From assembly GCA_025350945.1 (NCBI GenBank), contig JANXWW010000155.1:1-6203 (forward strand): a DNA stretch of 6,203 nucleotides, in the 5' to 3' direction. The notes below the pieces were generated by a model. The model made no database searches and was not told where the DNA came from. It saw only the letters and a program-made list of their open reading frames with translations. The first letter of the stretch is position 1; every line of letters starts with the position of its first letter. The stretch is from Burkholderiales bacterium (GTDB taxonomy: Bacteria; Pseudomonadota; Gammaproteobacteria; Burkholderiales; Usitatibacteraceae). The translations under genes and the position numbers were made by a program. Of the stretch, positions 1 through 6,060 are shown in pieces.

Positions 1-423
1 CCATGTCAGCACTAACTCATCGCGCTGGTTAAAGCAATTTGATCGCACGTAAAGCACGCCGGTTTTGCCGCTGCTATTTGGTTTTAGTCCGATGATTTCG
101 GTTTCCGCGCGCAACGTGTCGCCGATATAAACGGGTTGCACAAAGCGGCATTCGGCATAGCCTAAATTGGCGACAGCGTTGTAGGAAATATCAGGAACTG
201 TCTTGCCGAAGGCGATATGAAACACCAGCAAATCGTCCACCGGCATTTCACGGTAGCCCATTGCTTGCGCAAATGGTGTGCCGCAATGGAGCGGATTGCG
301 TGAGCCGATGAGCGCCTGGTATAGCGCGGTATCACCGCTTACAATTGTGCGTGGCACGGCGTGGACAAACTTCTGCCCTAACGTGTAATCTTCAAAAAAA
401 TAGCCGGATGTGGGTCTCATCAT
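1..423 (-). CDS. MaoC-family dehydratase, mesaconyl-CoA hydratase-like (partial, N-terminal part)
   Basis: The gene starts at an ATG ATG pair (423 or 420) and runs off the left edge, leaving 141 codons. Mesaconyl-CoA hydratases (Mch/Mcd; hydration of mesaconyl-CoA to beta-methylmalyl-CoA, cytoplasmic) are double-hot-dog proteins of roughly 340 residues, so about the C-terminal 200 are missing here. Seen in the sequence: FFEDYTLGQKF near the start, NPLH at about residues 43-46, then PVDDLLVFHIAFGKTVPDIS and AVANLGYAECRF. From memory the last two blocks are very characteristic of Mcd of the ethylmalonyl-CoA pathway. In the N-terminal hot dog the usual MaoC Gly-Asp-x-Asn-Pro-x-His motif reads GSRNPLH, so the catalytic Asp is not in its usual place. 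The functional site may therefore lie in the unseen half. It lies downstream of the CitE-like lyase and is probably co-transcribed with it. A GGGAGGG Shine-Dalgarno ends about 7 bases before the first ATG and is part of a hairpin. An itaconyl-CoA hydratase or another acyl-CoA hydratase is the alternative. Family is firm, substrate probable. Confidence 0.88.
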   Translation of the reverse strand, partial: MMRPTSGYFFEDYTLGQKFVHAVPRTIVSGDTALYQALIGSRNPLHCGTPFAQAMGYREMPVDDLLVFHIAFGKTVPDISYNAVANLGYAECRFVQPVYIGDTLRAETEIIGLKPNSSGKTGVLYVRSNCFNQRDELVLTW

Positions 424-430
424 GCAGCTT

Positions 431-470
431 CCCTCCCCCCTCGCGGGGGAGGGTTCGAGGGAGAGGGGGT
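431..470. repeat. GC-rich palindromic intergenic repeat (REP-like)
   Basis: This lies in the 85-base gap between the lyase and the hydratase. CCCTCCCCC (431-439) pairs perfectly with GGGGGAGGG (445-453) across a 5-base loop. It is followed by a G-rich tail, TTCGAGGGAGAGGGGGT (454-470). Composition and layout resemble the short dispersed intergenic palindromes of many proteobacteria (CCCTCTCCC...GGGAGAGGG type); that link is from memory. No T-run follows the stem on either strand, so it is not a classical intrinsic terminator. Read in the mRNA sense of the minus-strand genes, its 3' arm holds the hydratase ribosome-binding site. Confidence 0.7.
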
Positions 471-508
471 GGTGGCAAGAGCGACGTAGGCCATCTGCAA
501 AAGCGCAA

Positions 509-1384
509 TCACGCCGATTCCAGTTCCTTGATCATTTCCGCCAGCGCCAGCATCCGCTTGGCACCACTCACATGATGTCGCTCGACCAGCCGGCCGTTTA
601 ACATGATCGTGCCGCGGCCTTCGCGATGTGCTTGATCAATGGCCTCAATCACTTCATGCGCGTAGCTGATTTCCGTTGATTTAGGCGTGAACGCATCGTT
701 GCAATACGCGAGTTGATTAGGATGCACGAGGGATTTCCCGTCGAAACCCAAATCGCGCGTGAGGCGACAGGCCATTTCAAATGAATGCATATCTTTTATG
801 TCAATACTGATGCCGTCGATCACCGCGCGTTGATAGGCGCGGCCCGCCAGCAACACATGTGAAAGCGAGTATTGAAGCGGAATGCGATCTGGCGTTTTGC
901 GGCCATGAAGCTGCGTGATGAGATCGCTCGTTGCCATGATGAGGCACGCGATTCGGTTCGATGCGGCAGCAATTTCCTCCGCGCGCAGCACCGCAATCGG
1001 GCTTTCAATCATCACCATGATTGGCATGTGCCCGCCACCTGCGGCATCAAGTACATCGAGTGCGTCGTGAACATCCCCTTTCGATTCGATATTGGGAAAT
1101 AGCACTGCATCCGCGCCGATATTCGCGACCGCTTTAACGTCCTCAATGCCCCAGGCGGAGTCAAGATCATTCACGCGCACCACCAGTTCGCGCCGTCCGA
1201 AGCCGCCCGATAGCACCGCCTCAACAACTTGTTTACGCGACATTTCCTTGTTGTCGACCAACACCGAATCGCCCAGATCGAAAATAACGGAATCGACCCT
1301 AAGCGTGCGCGCCTTGTTCAAAAAACGCTGAAAACAGCCGGGGACATAGAGCATCGAGCGGCGAGGGCGTAGGAATGGATTCAT
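509..1384 (-). CDS. CitE-like acyl-CoA lyase (HpcH/HpaI aldolase/citrate lyase family)
   Basis: A 291-residue cytoplasmic TIM-barrel lyase of the CitE superfamily, the usual length for these enzymes, which cleave or form 3-hydroxyacyl-CoA thioesters such as malyl-, beta-methylmalyl- or citramalyl-CoA with Mg2+. Visible family blocks: RPRRSMLYVPG (6-16), VVRVN with the substrate-binding type Arg (68-72, R70), MIES with the probable metal ligand E127, ATSDL with the probable metal ligand D154, GFDGKSLVHPNQ (213-224) and CNDAFTP (228-234). The normally conserved DLEDA block reads DLGDS (36-40), so the Glu is replaced by Gly38, and the usual ARS motif reads YSLSH. I chose the ATG at 1384 because the family begins at this point and because a good promoter places transcription start near 1439, at the other candidate ATG (1438, 18 residues longer). 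Neither ATG has a well-placed Shine-Dalgarno. The downstream mesaconyl-CoA hydratase-like gene points to beta-methylmalyl-CoA or citramalyl-CoA as substrate, but the exact reaction is inference. A thioesterase of the Mcl2 type is also possible. Confidence 0.9.
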   Translation of the reverse strand: MNPFLRPRRSMLYVPGCFQRFLNKARTLRVDSVIFDLGDSVLVDNKEMSRKQVVEAVLSGGFGRRELVVRVNDLDSAWGIEDVKAVANIGADAVLFPNIESKGDVHDALDVLDAAGGGHMPIMVMIESPIAVLRAEEIAAASNRIACLIMATSDLITQLHGRKTPDRIPLQYSLSHVLLAGRAYQRAVIDGISIDIKDMHSFEMACRLTRDLGFDGKSLVHPNQLAYCNDAFTPKSTEISYAHEVIEAIDQAHREGRGTIMLNGRLVERHHVSGAKRMLALAEMIKELESA

Positions 1385-1445
1385 GGCGTGGTTATAAACC
1401 TTTGCGCGATTTGGGAGTCTTTGCTGAGTCGATTGCATTAAATTT

Positions 1446-1475
1446 ATTGTACGGTGCAGTGCAGCATAAAGTCAA
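1446..1475 (-). promoter_or_regulatory. Probable sigma-70 promoter for the lyase/hydratase genes
   Basis: Read on the minus strand: -35 box TTGACT (1475-1470), an 18-base spacer, and -10 box TACAAT (1451-1446), each matching consensus at five of six positions. Predicted transcription start is near 1439, giving a leader of about 55 bases to the ATG at 1384. The GTGCA tandem repeat (1454-1463) lies in the spacer and the TCTTATATAAGA palindrome sits just upstream of the -35 box. Confidence 0.6.
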
Positions 1476-1481
1476 CAAGAC

Positions 1482-1511
1482 TTATATCTTATATAAGACA
1501 TAGGATATGAT
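1482..1511 (+). promoter_or_regulatory. Possible promoter for the gntR-ABC operon
   Basis: TATGAT (1506-1511) is a good -10 box. The -35 region 18 bases upstream (TTATAT, 1482-1487) is poor, and the palindrome 1483-1502 occupies the spacer. A weak promoter overlapped by its operator is typical of an autoregulated repressor gene. Transcription would start near 1518, about 95 bases before the chosen ATG at 1613. Confidence 0.4.
1483..1502. promoter_or_regulatory. Palindromic operator candidate in the divergent promoter region
   Basis: A perfect 12-base inverted repeat, TCTTATATAAGA (1487-1498), extends to 20 bases (1483-1502) with a single mismatched pair. An AT-rich dyad of this size between a GntR regulator gene and its divergent neighbours is the expected kind of site for a GntR dimer. 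It lies in the -35/spacer area of the likely regulator promoter (autorepression) and just upstream of the -35 box of the lyase promoter, centred roughly 53 bases before its predicted start. That the GntR protein binds here is inference. Confidence 0.55.
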
Positions 1512-1612
1512 TTGTTTCTCTTTCCGCTGTGCTAGCATCTGCAATATTTCTTAAAGTGCACATAGTGCATATAGTGCGCGTCATTCACCCATTTTTGAAA
1601 CCAAAGTCTTCC

Positions 1613-2407
1613 ATGCCTGCCTCACTGAACTTAGCACACTCCGCCGCCGCCATCGCCGCTGATTCTGCCGGTCGCGCCGCCCCCAGCTTTCGTCCGCTCT
1701 ACGATCAAATCAAGATTTTGCTCACGCAAAGCCTAGTGGCGGGCGAGTGGCAGCCGGGTGAGGCGATCCCGTCCGAGATGGAACTGGCCGCGCGATTCCG
1801 CGTCAGTCAGGGCACGGTGCGTAAAGCAATTGATGCACTCGCTGCAGAAAATATTCTCATCCGCCGTCAGGGCAAGGGCACCTATGTCGCCACCCATACT
1901 GAGCCCAATCACCAATATCGCTTCCTGCGCATCACGCCAAACGTGGGCGCGATGGTTTATCCGACCAGTATTTTTCTGGATGTGAAGCGCGGCAAGGCGA
2001 CGTCCGAAGTCGCCCGTGCGCTGGAGTTGAAAGCAGGTGCGCCAGTCACCTCGATTCATCGCGTGCTGTTGTTTTCTGCCAAGCCCGTGATACTTGATGA
2101 GGTGGTCGTGCCATCTGCAAAGTTTCCCCTGCTGAGTCTTGAGAAGCTGGAGGGCTCAGGGGATGGGAAAAAAGGCTCGCTCTATAGTTTTTTTGAGACC
2201 ACGTATGGCTTTCGCATGATCCGTGCCGATGAGCGGATTCGCGCGGTGGCCGCCGATGCGTTTACGGCGAAAACATTGCGCGTCACGAAAGGCACACCGC
2301 TGCTATGCGTGGATCGCATCGCGTTTACCTACGGTGACAAGCCAGTTGAATGGCGGCGTGGGTTATGCTTGACGGAGAATTACGCCTACTTCAACGAACT
2401 CGCGTGA
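1613..2407 (+). CDS. GntR-family transcriptional regulator with UTRA domain (HutC subfamily)
   Basis: A 264-residue DNA-binding regulator. The N-terminal winged helix-turn-helix covers about residues 27-95, with PLYDQIKILL, the GEAIPSEMELAARFRVSQGT recognition-helix region and RRQGKGTYVA in the wing. The UTRA ligand-binding domain covers about 115-260, with SEVARALEL, RMIRADERIRAVAAD, GTPLLCVDRIAFTYGDKPVE and WRRGLCLTENYAYFNEL. UTRA domains bind small metabolites and alter DNA binding. The reading frame is open upstream to a GTG at 1529, but that start has no Shine-Dalgarno and would add a 28-residue segment partly encoded by short GTG-rich repeats. The ATG at 1613 gives a near-normal family length although its Shine-Dalgarno is also weak. 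It is divergent from the lyase gene and only 13 bases from the ATPase gene downstream. It resembles regulators found next to TCA-cycle genes in Burkholderiales (memory). The ligand is unknown; a CoA ester or dicarboxylate related to the divergent genes is the natural guess. Confidence 0.92.
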   Translation: MPASLNLAHSAAAIAADSAGRAAPSFRPLYDQIKILLTQSLVAGEWQPGEAIPSEMELAARFRVSQGTVRKAIDALAAENILIRRQGKGTYVATHTEPNHQYRFLRITPNVGAMVYPTSIFLDVKRGKATSEVARALELKAGAPVTSIHRVLLFSAKPVILDEVVVPSAKFPLLSLEKLEGSGDGKKGSLYSFFETTYGFRMIRADERIRAVAADAFTAKTLRVTKGTPLLCVDRIAFTYGDKPVEWRRGLCLTENYAYFNELA

Positions 2408-2420
2408 AAATATTGTTTAT

Positions 2421-3200
2421 ATGGATCATCAAACTGCGGCACGAATAATCTCACCTGCGCTGGAAATCAAAGGACTCATCAAACATTTCGGCGGCAAATA
2501 CGCCGTCGATAATCTTGATCTTACGATCCCGCAAGGTGAATTCCATGCGCTGCTGGGGCCCAATGGCGCGGGTAAAACGACCACGCTGCGCATTGTTGCC
2601 GGGCTGCTCAAGGCTGACGCAGGCAGCGCCGCGATTTTAGGTCACAACATCGCCACTGATGCCATTGCCGCAAAACGCCTGCTCGCGTTTTTGCCTGATG
2701 ATCCTTTGCTCTACGGAAAATTAAAGCCGCTTGAGTATCTGGAGTTCGTGGCGGGACTGTGGAGCATTGATGGCGACACCGCCGCGCCGCGCGCAGAAGA
2801 GCTTTTGAAGTGGCTCGATTTGTGGAACAACACCAACGAATTGATCGAAGGTTTTTCGCGCGGCATGCGGCAAAAATTGGCGCTGGCGGGTGCGCTGATT
2901 CACGATCCACACGTATTGATTCTTGATGAGCCGTTGACGGGTCTCGATGCCGCCGCCGCGCGGCAGGTAAAAGATTTACTGATTGAGCGCGTGAAAAAAG
3001 GCAACACCATTGTGCTCACCACACATATTCTGGAAATGGCCGAGCGCCTTGCGGAGCGCATCAGTATTATTCAAAAAGGCAGGATCATCGCGCAAGGCAG
3101 TCTGGATGAGCTTCGCGCATTGGCGGCCTCGCAGCCCGGTGCCATCGCAGGTGCCACGCTGGAGGATGTGTTCCTCGGTCTGACAGCCAACGGCGCATGA
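2421..3200 (+). CDS. ABC transporter ATP-binding protein
   Basis: A 259-residue nucleotide-binding subunit that powers the permease encoded next to it. All core motifs are present: Walker A GPNGAGKT (46-53), a signature motif reading FSRGMRQK (145-152) as in ABC-2/EcsA-type exporters, Walker B VLILDEP (165-171), D-loop GLDA (174-177) and the switch His in TTHILE (H202). The Q-loop region reads FLPDDPLLYGKL (90-101), with Asp where a Gln is usual; several exporter ATPases have a similar acidic PEE/PDD sequence. It begins 13 bases after the gntR stop without a clear Shine-Dalgarno, so translation may be coupled to gntR, and it overlaps the permease start by ATGA. No substrate-binding protein gene is present, which supports export rather than uptake. 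The substrate cannot be read from the sequence. Confidence 0.95.
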   Translation: MDHQTAARIISPALEIKGLIKHFGGKYAVDNLDLTIPQGEFHALLGPNGAGKTTTLRIVAGLLKADAGSAAILGHNIATDAIAAKRLLAFLPDDPLLYGKLKPLEYLEFVAGLWSIDGDTAAPRAEELLKWLDLWNNTNELIEGFSRGMRQKLALAGALIHDPHVLILDEPLTGLDAAAARQVKDLLIERVKKGNTIVLTTHILEMAERLAERISIIQKGRIIAQGSLDELRALAASQPGAIAGATLEDVFLGLTANGA

Positions 3201-4738
3201 AGTCAGTGTTTAAAGTCGGCACGTGGCCGTGGCTGCTGCGCCATGAAGTGCGCCTGCAATGGCGTGCCGTCAGCGGTACGCGGTTATGGGTCGTCGGCAT
3301 CTTCGGCGCCCTTATCTGGCTGGGGCTGCATGCGACGGCATGGCTGTTGCTGCAAGGGCATGATGCGGTTTTGATGCCGCCAAAAGTTATCATAATTTTT
3401 GGCGCGCTCACATGGTTGATTATCACGCTGATGTTTTCGCAGGCCATCATGCTGTCGGTGACGGCGCTATTTGATCGCGGTGATTTCGATTTGCTGCTGG
3501 CTTCGCCCCTTAATACGCGCACTGTCTTTACGGTTCGCGGCATGGGCATTGCGGTGAGCTGCGTCATGCTTTATTTTCTGTTGGTTACCCCGTTTGCGCA
3601 TGTGGGCGTGTTTATGGGGCACGCGAATTTGCTTGCGATATATCCTGCCATTATTTCTATCGGCCTTTTGGTTGCCTCAGTCGGCATGTTGCTCACACTC
3701 ACGCTGGTGCGCTTGCTCGGTGCGCGCCGGGCGCGGGTGGTGGCGCAGTTGTTCGGCGCGGTGGTGGGGGCCGTTATGTTTATGCTGAGTCAGGTGCAGA
3801 ACATGTTAGAGCACCAGACGCGCGATCAAATTGCGGCACTGATGAAGGACGCGGCCGAGCCCGGTGGCGTGCTGGCGCCCGATAGCATGGTGTGGTTCCC
3901 GTTTCGTGCGTTTACGGGCGAGCCGATTGCGCTGCTCACAGTGGTGACATTGGGCGTGGGCGGATTTTTTCTGGTCGTTAATCTCACCTACAAACGATTT
4001 TTATCAGGCACGCAAGAGTCGGTAACGGGAAGCGCGAATAAGGTGAATCCATCGAGTGCGCCAGAAGTGCGTTTTCAAAACACGCGCGGCGGATTTATCG
4101 GCATCGTGCTCAAGAAAGAGTGGCGACTGATTTGGCGCGATCCGCAGCTCATCGCACAAACATTTTTGCAAATGCTTTATTTGTTGCCTGTCGTGTTTTT
4201 GGTGTTTCGAAATTCCGAAGCGGTAAGTTATGTCGTGCCCGGCGCAATTTTACTAGCAGCCACACTAGCGGGCAGCTTTGCCTGGATTACCGTTGCTGCC
4301 GAAGACGCGCCGGAATTAATCGGCACAGCGCCTGTAAGCCTCACCCGCATCCGATGGCTCAAAGTGCTCGCCGCGCTGATTCCGGTATGGATAATGGTTT
4401 CGCCGATTTTATTTTTTCTGCTGACGAAAAATTTATGGTGGGCCACCGTATTTTTATTTTGTTTGGCGGGCAGCACCGTCAGCGCCGGCATGATTCAAAT
4501 CTGGTATCCGCGCGCAGGAGACCGAAAAAATATGAAAAAGCGCGCACAAGGCAGCATGCTCATCAACACGGTCGAAAGCTTTTGCGCGTTTGGCTGGTCG
4601 GGTGCCGCCTACGCGCTGATGCAAATACCATCACCGTGGGCGTGGCTGGCGCTGGTGGGCTTGGGGTTTGCGGCGCTGGGGCCGGCGGGTGCGTGGGTGC
4701 TGGGCAAATCTCGGCGGGAGCAGGGGGTGTTGGTTTGA
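3197..4738 (+). CDS. ABC-2-like exporter permease, two fused halves
   Basis: A 513-residue inner-membrane protein, start overlapping the ATPase stop (ATGA), so the two are translationally coupled subunits. About 12 hydrophobic segments can be seen, near residues 30-52, 64-91, 115-138, 145-172, 181-200, 243-264, 318-337, 344-367, 388-410, 413-435, 460-476 and 481-503. The cytoplasmic parts are basic (for example GARRARV at 175-181). The two halves look related: LRHEVRLQWR (14-23) parallels LKKEWRLIWR (305-314), and the DLLLASPLNTRTVFTVRG stretch (98-115) parallels PELIGTAPVSLTRIRWLK (372-389). This suggests one polypeptide supplies both transmembrane domains, with the ATPase acting as a homodimer. 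No substrate can be assigned. Proteins of this kind are usually annotated only as putative ABC exporter or ABC-2 permease. Confidence 0.9.
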   Translation: MKSVFKVGTWPWLLRHEVRLQWRAVSGTRLWVVGIFGALIWLGLHATAWLLLQGHDAVLMPPKVIIIFGALTWLIITLMFSQAIMLSVTALFDRGDFDLLLASPLNTRTVFTVRGMGIAVSCVMLYFLLVTPFAHVGVFMGHANLLAIYPAIISIGLLVASVGMLLTLTLVRLLGARRARVVAQLFGAVVGAVMFMLSQVQNMLEHQTRDQIAALMKDAAEPGGVLAPDSMVWFPFRAFTGEPIALLTVVTLGVGGFFLVVNLTYKRFLSGTQESVTGSANKVNPSSAPEVRFQNTRGGFIGIVLKKEWRLIWRDPQLIAQTFLQMLYLLPVVFLVFRNSEAVSYVVPGAILLAATLAGSFAWITVAAEDAPELIGTAPVSLTRIRWLKVLAALIPVWIMVSPILFFLLTKNLWWATVFLFCLAGSTVSAGMIQIWYPRAGDRKNMKKRAQGSMLINTVESFCAFGWSGAAYALMQIPSPWAWLALVGLGFAALGPAGAWVLGKSRREQGVLV

Positions 4739-4861
4739 TTTAGCGCGTGAAGAACGCAAGTTATGGCGTGAATGGGATTAGCGGATTATGCTGAAAATGT
4801 TCTCGCCTATGAGCAAACACTGTTGTGCAATAGCTAGGCCAGAAAAATTCCGTTTAACATC
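4739..4861. other. Convergent intergenic gap without clear terminator
   Basis: These 123 bases separate the 3' end of the permease from the 3' end of the lipoprotein gene. I see no small gene and no strong stem followed by a T-run on either strand. The only stems are very short, for example GCGT/ACGC at about 4744-4756. Confidence 0.5.
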
Positions 4862-5104
4862 TCATTGTTTCTCGGTACATTTGGAGCCAGTGGTGGTGTG
4901 GTAGTTGCAAACGTACTGCTTTCCTTTGCATATAGCCGTCCACGTATGGGTTCCGCCAATGCCGGCCGTCTCGTCACGAATCTCAATATCCCCAGGCGAG
5001 CAGCCGATTTGACCGGATGTAAGGTCTCTAGAGATTCTTGGATTTGTAATACACCCAGCTAACAATATCGAAAAAAACGCAAGCATCAAAATAATTTTTT
5101 TCAT
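4862..5104 (-). CDS. Small orphan lipoprotein
   Basis: An 80-residue predicted lipoprotein. A lipoprotein signal peptide is clear: MKK, a hydrophobic stretch (4-17) and the lipobox LLAGC with lipidated C18. The mature part is short and hydrophilic, with four further cysteines (35, 59, 66, 76) that could form two disulfides in the periplasm. It contains an IGCSPGDIEIRDE stretch and a WTAICKGKQYVC stretch. A similar WTA-x-C-x-GK-x-Y-x-C pattern occurs, as I remember, in small uncharacterised proteobacterial proteins, but I cannot name a family or function. The gene has a good GGGGGA ribosome-binding site about 5 bases before the ATG. It is visibly AT-richer than its neighbours, especially in its 5' half and upstream region, which may mean acquisition or low expression. 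It is monocistronic as far as can be seen, 86 bases downstream of the CHASE2 gene on the same strand. Confidence 0.8.
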   Translation of the reverse strand: MKKIILMLAFFSILLAGCITNPRISRDLTSGQIGCSPGDIEIRDETAGIGGTHTWTAICKGKQYVCNYHTTTGSKCTEKQ

Positions 5105-5190
5105 TGTTCCCCCGCTTAAATGGATTGAAAAACATTAGTTGGCATAAATCTCAAAGCATCTTTTAAGTCGGACCATACTTTAATAGATAA

Positions 5191-6054
5191 TCACTTCAAC
5201 TGCCGCCAAACATCCAGCAATCCCATATAAAACAGCCGATGCTCCTTGATCGAGCCTGCGCTGGTCTCGATGATTTCCGCCTTTACGCCGTCGTAGGCAA
5301 TCACCACGACTTTGCCGCGAAAGCGTGATGTAACGGCGGAGTTTGTTTCAAGCACGTCACTGAAGCTCGTGTAATCCAGCTTTTCATTCGTATTCAGTTT
5401 TAATGCGACCTGGTTATCGGTTGTTAACGCCACCGATTTCGATCCTAATGTGAGCCTTGCGCCATTTTCAATATGACCGGTTTCATCGGTGGCCAATTCC
5501 AGCGCGGCTAATGTGAGTGAATTCACCGGTGTGTTTTTATAGCTTTCGATCATCGGCACATGCTCTGGCGTTTGAATATCAACGAAGCCGATGTCGTGCG
5601 CGGCGTTGGCGAATTGCGGCATGGGAATCCAGCCGTTGTCCCCGGTCAGCGAGGTCTTTAGATTGCCTTCTGCCTTATCCGTGGCCATGGCGAATCGTGA
5701 GGGCAGTGGGTTAGAGCCGAACTCTGCTTCATCAATGCGCGCCTGCAAAAGTGTTTTGGTGCTGCTGATGGCGTCTGCTAGCGCTTTGTCGCTCTCCGGT
5801 AATTTCGCTGGCTGATCGTAGAAAAATTTGAGCACCACGCCTTTCGCACCGGCAGTTTTTAACGCGGTGACAGCCTGGGCGACTAACTTGCGATCCACCG
5901 GAAAACCGCCGAGCTGTTTTTCGCTTGCGGCATCAATCAACACCAGCTCGAACGGATGGTTGGCATCCACGCGTGACTGTGCATGTGCGACGCGGCCTAA
6001 GCCTAACAGCAGTGACAGCCCTAATAACGATGCAATAAAAAAATAACGCAGCAT
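5191..6054 (-). CDS. Exported stand-alone CHASE2-domain protein
   Basis: A 287-residue protein with a Sec signal peptide (hydrophobic 4-20, probable cleavage after AHA at 23-25), so the rest lies in the periplasm. The remainder reads like a CHASE2 extracellular sensor domain: FELVLIDAASEKQLGGFPVDRKLVAQ (35-60), ALKTAGAKGVVLKFFYD (64-80), the PMPQFANAAHDIGFVDIQ block (144-161), SLTLAALEL (179-187) and, near the end, DYTSFSDVLE followed by RFRGKVVVIAYDG (227-256). In ordinary CHASE2 receptors this domain is followed by membrane segments and an adenylate cyclase, kinase or GGDEF output. Here the protein stops at 287 with neither. It starts 6 bases after the stop of the FAH-family gene, so it is probably co-transcribed. 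The Shine-Dalgarno is weak, consistent with coupling. Domain call is by pattern recognition; function is unknown, possibly ligand binding for a partner receptor. Confidence 0.78.
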   Translation of the reverse strand: MLRYFFIASLLGLSLLLGLGRVAHAQSRVDANHPFELVLIDAASEKQLGGFPVDRKLVAQAVTALKTAGAKGVVLKFFYDQPAKLPESDKALADAISSTKTLLQARIDEAEFGSNPLPSRFAMATDKAEGNLKTSLTGDNGWIPMPQFANAAHDIGFVDIQTPEHVPMIESYKNTPVNSLTLAALELATDETGHIENGARLTLGSKSVALTTDNQVALKLNTNEKLDYTSFSDVLETNSAVTSRFRGKVVVIAYDGVKAEIIETSAGSIKEHRLFYMGLLDVWRQLK

Positions 6055-6060
6055 GGATTT

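Noticed and set aside
431..453. Intrinsic terminator between lyase and hydratase
   Set aside because: The stem is strong, but no T-run follows on either strand; a dispersed repeat fits better, though partial attenuation cannot be excluded.
345..601. Short plus-strand open frames over the repeat region
   Set aside because: Their translations come from the GC-rich repeat and antisense of the hydratase and lyase; no ribosome-binding site or family features.
1385..1438. Longer lyase start at 1438 (18 extra residues)
   Set aside because: The predicted transcription start is at about 1439, the extra residues are outside the family alignment, and there is no Shine-Dalgarno; leaderless translation would be needed.
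1529..1612. GTG start at 1529 for the GntR regulator
   Set aside because: No Shine-Dalgarno; the extension is outside the family domain and partly encoded by short repeats. The ATG at 1613 gives a near-normal length.
3085..3567. Minus-strand open frame of 160 codons across the ATPase/permease junction
   Set aside because: It is antisense to two well-supported overlapping genes and its translation shows no recognisable motif.
4120..4743. Long plus-strand open frame of 207 codons inside the permease gene
   Set aside because: It is out of frame with a convincing membrane protein, and its translation is Arg/His/Ala-rich without domain features.
4865..5062. Plus-strand open frame antisense to the lipoprotein
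   Set aside because: The minus-strand product has a perfect lipobox and ribosome-binding site; the plus-strand frame has neither.
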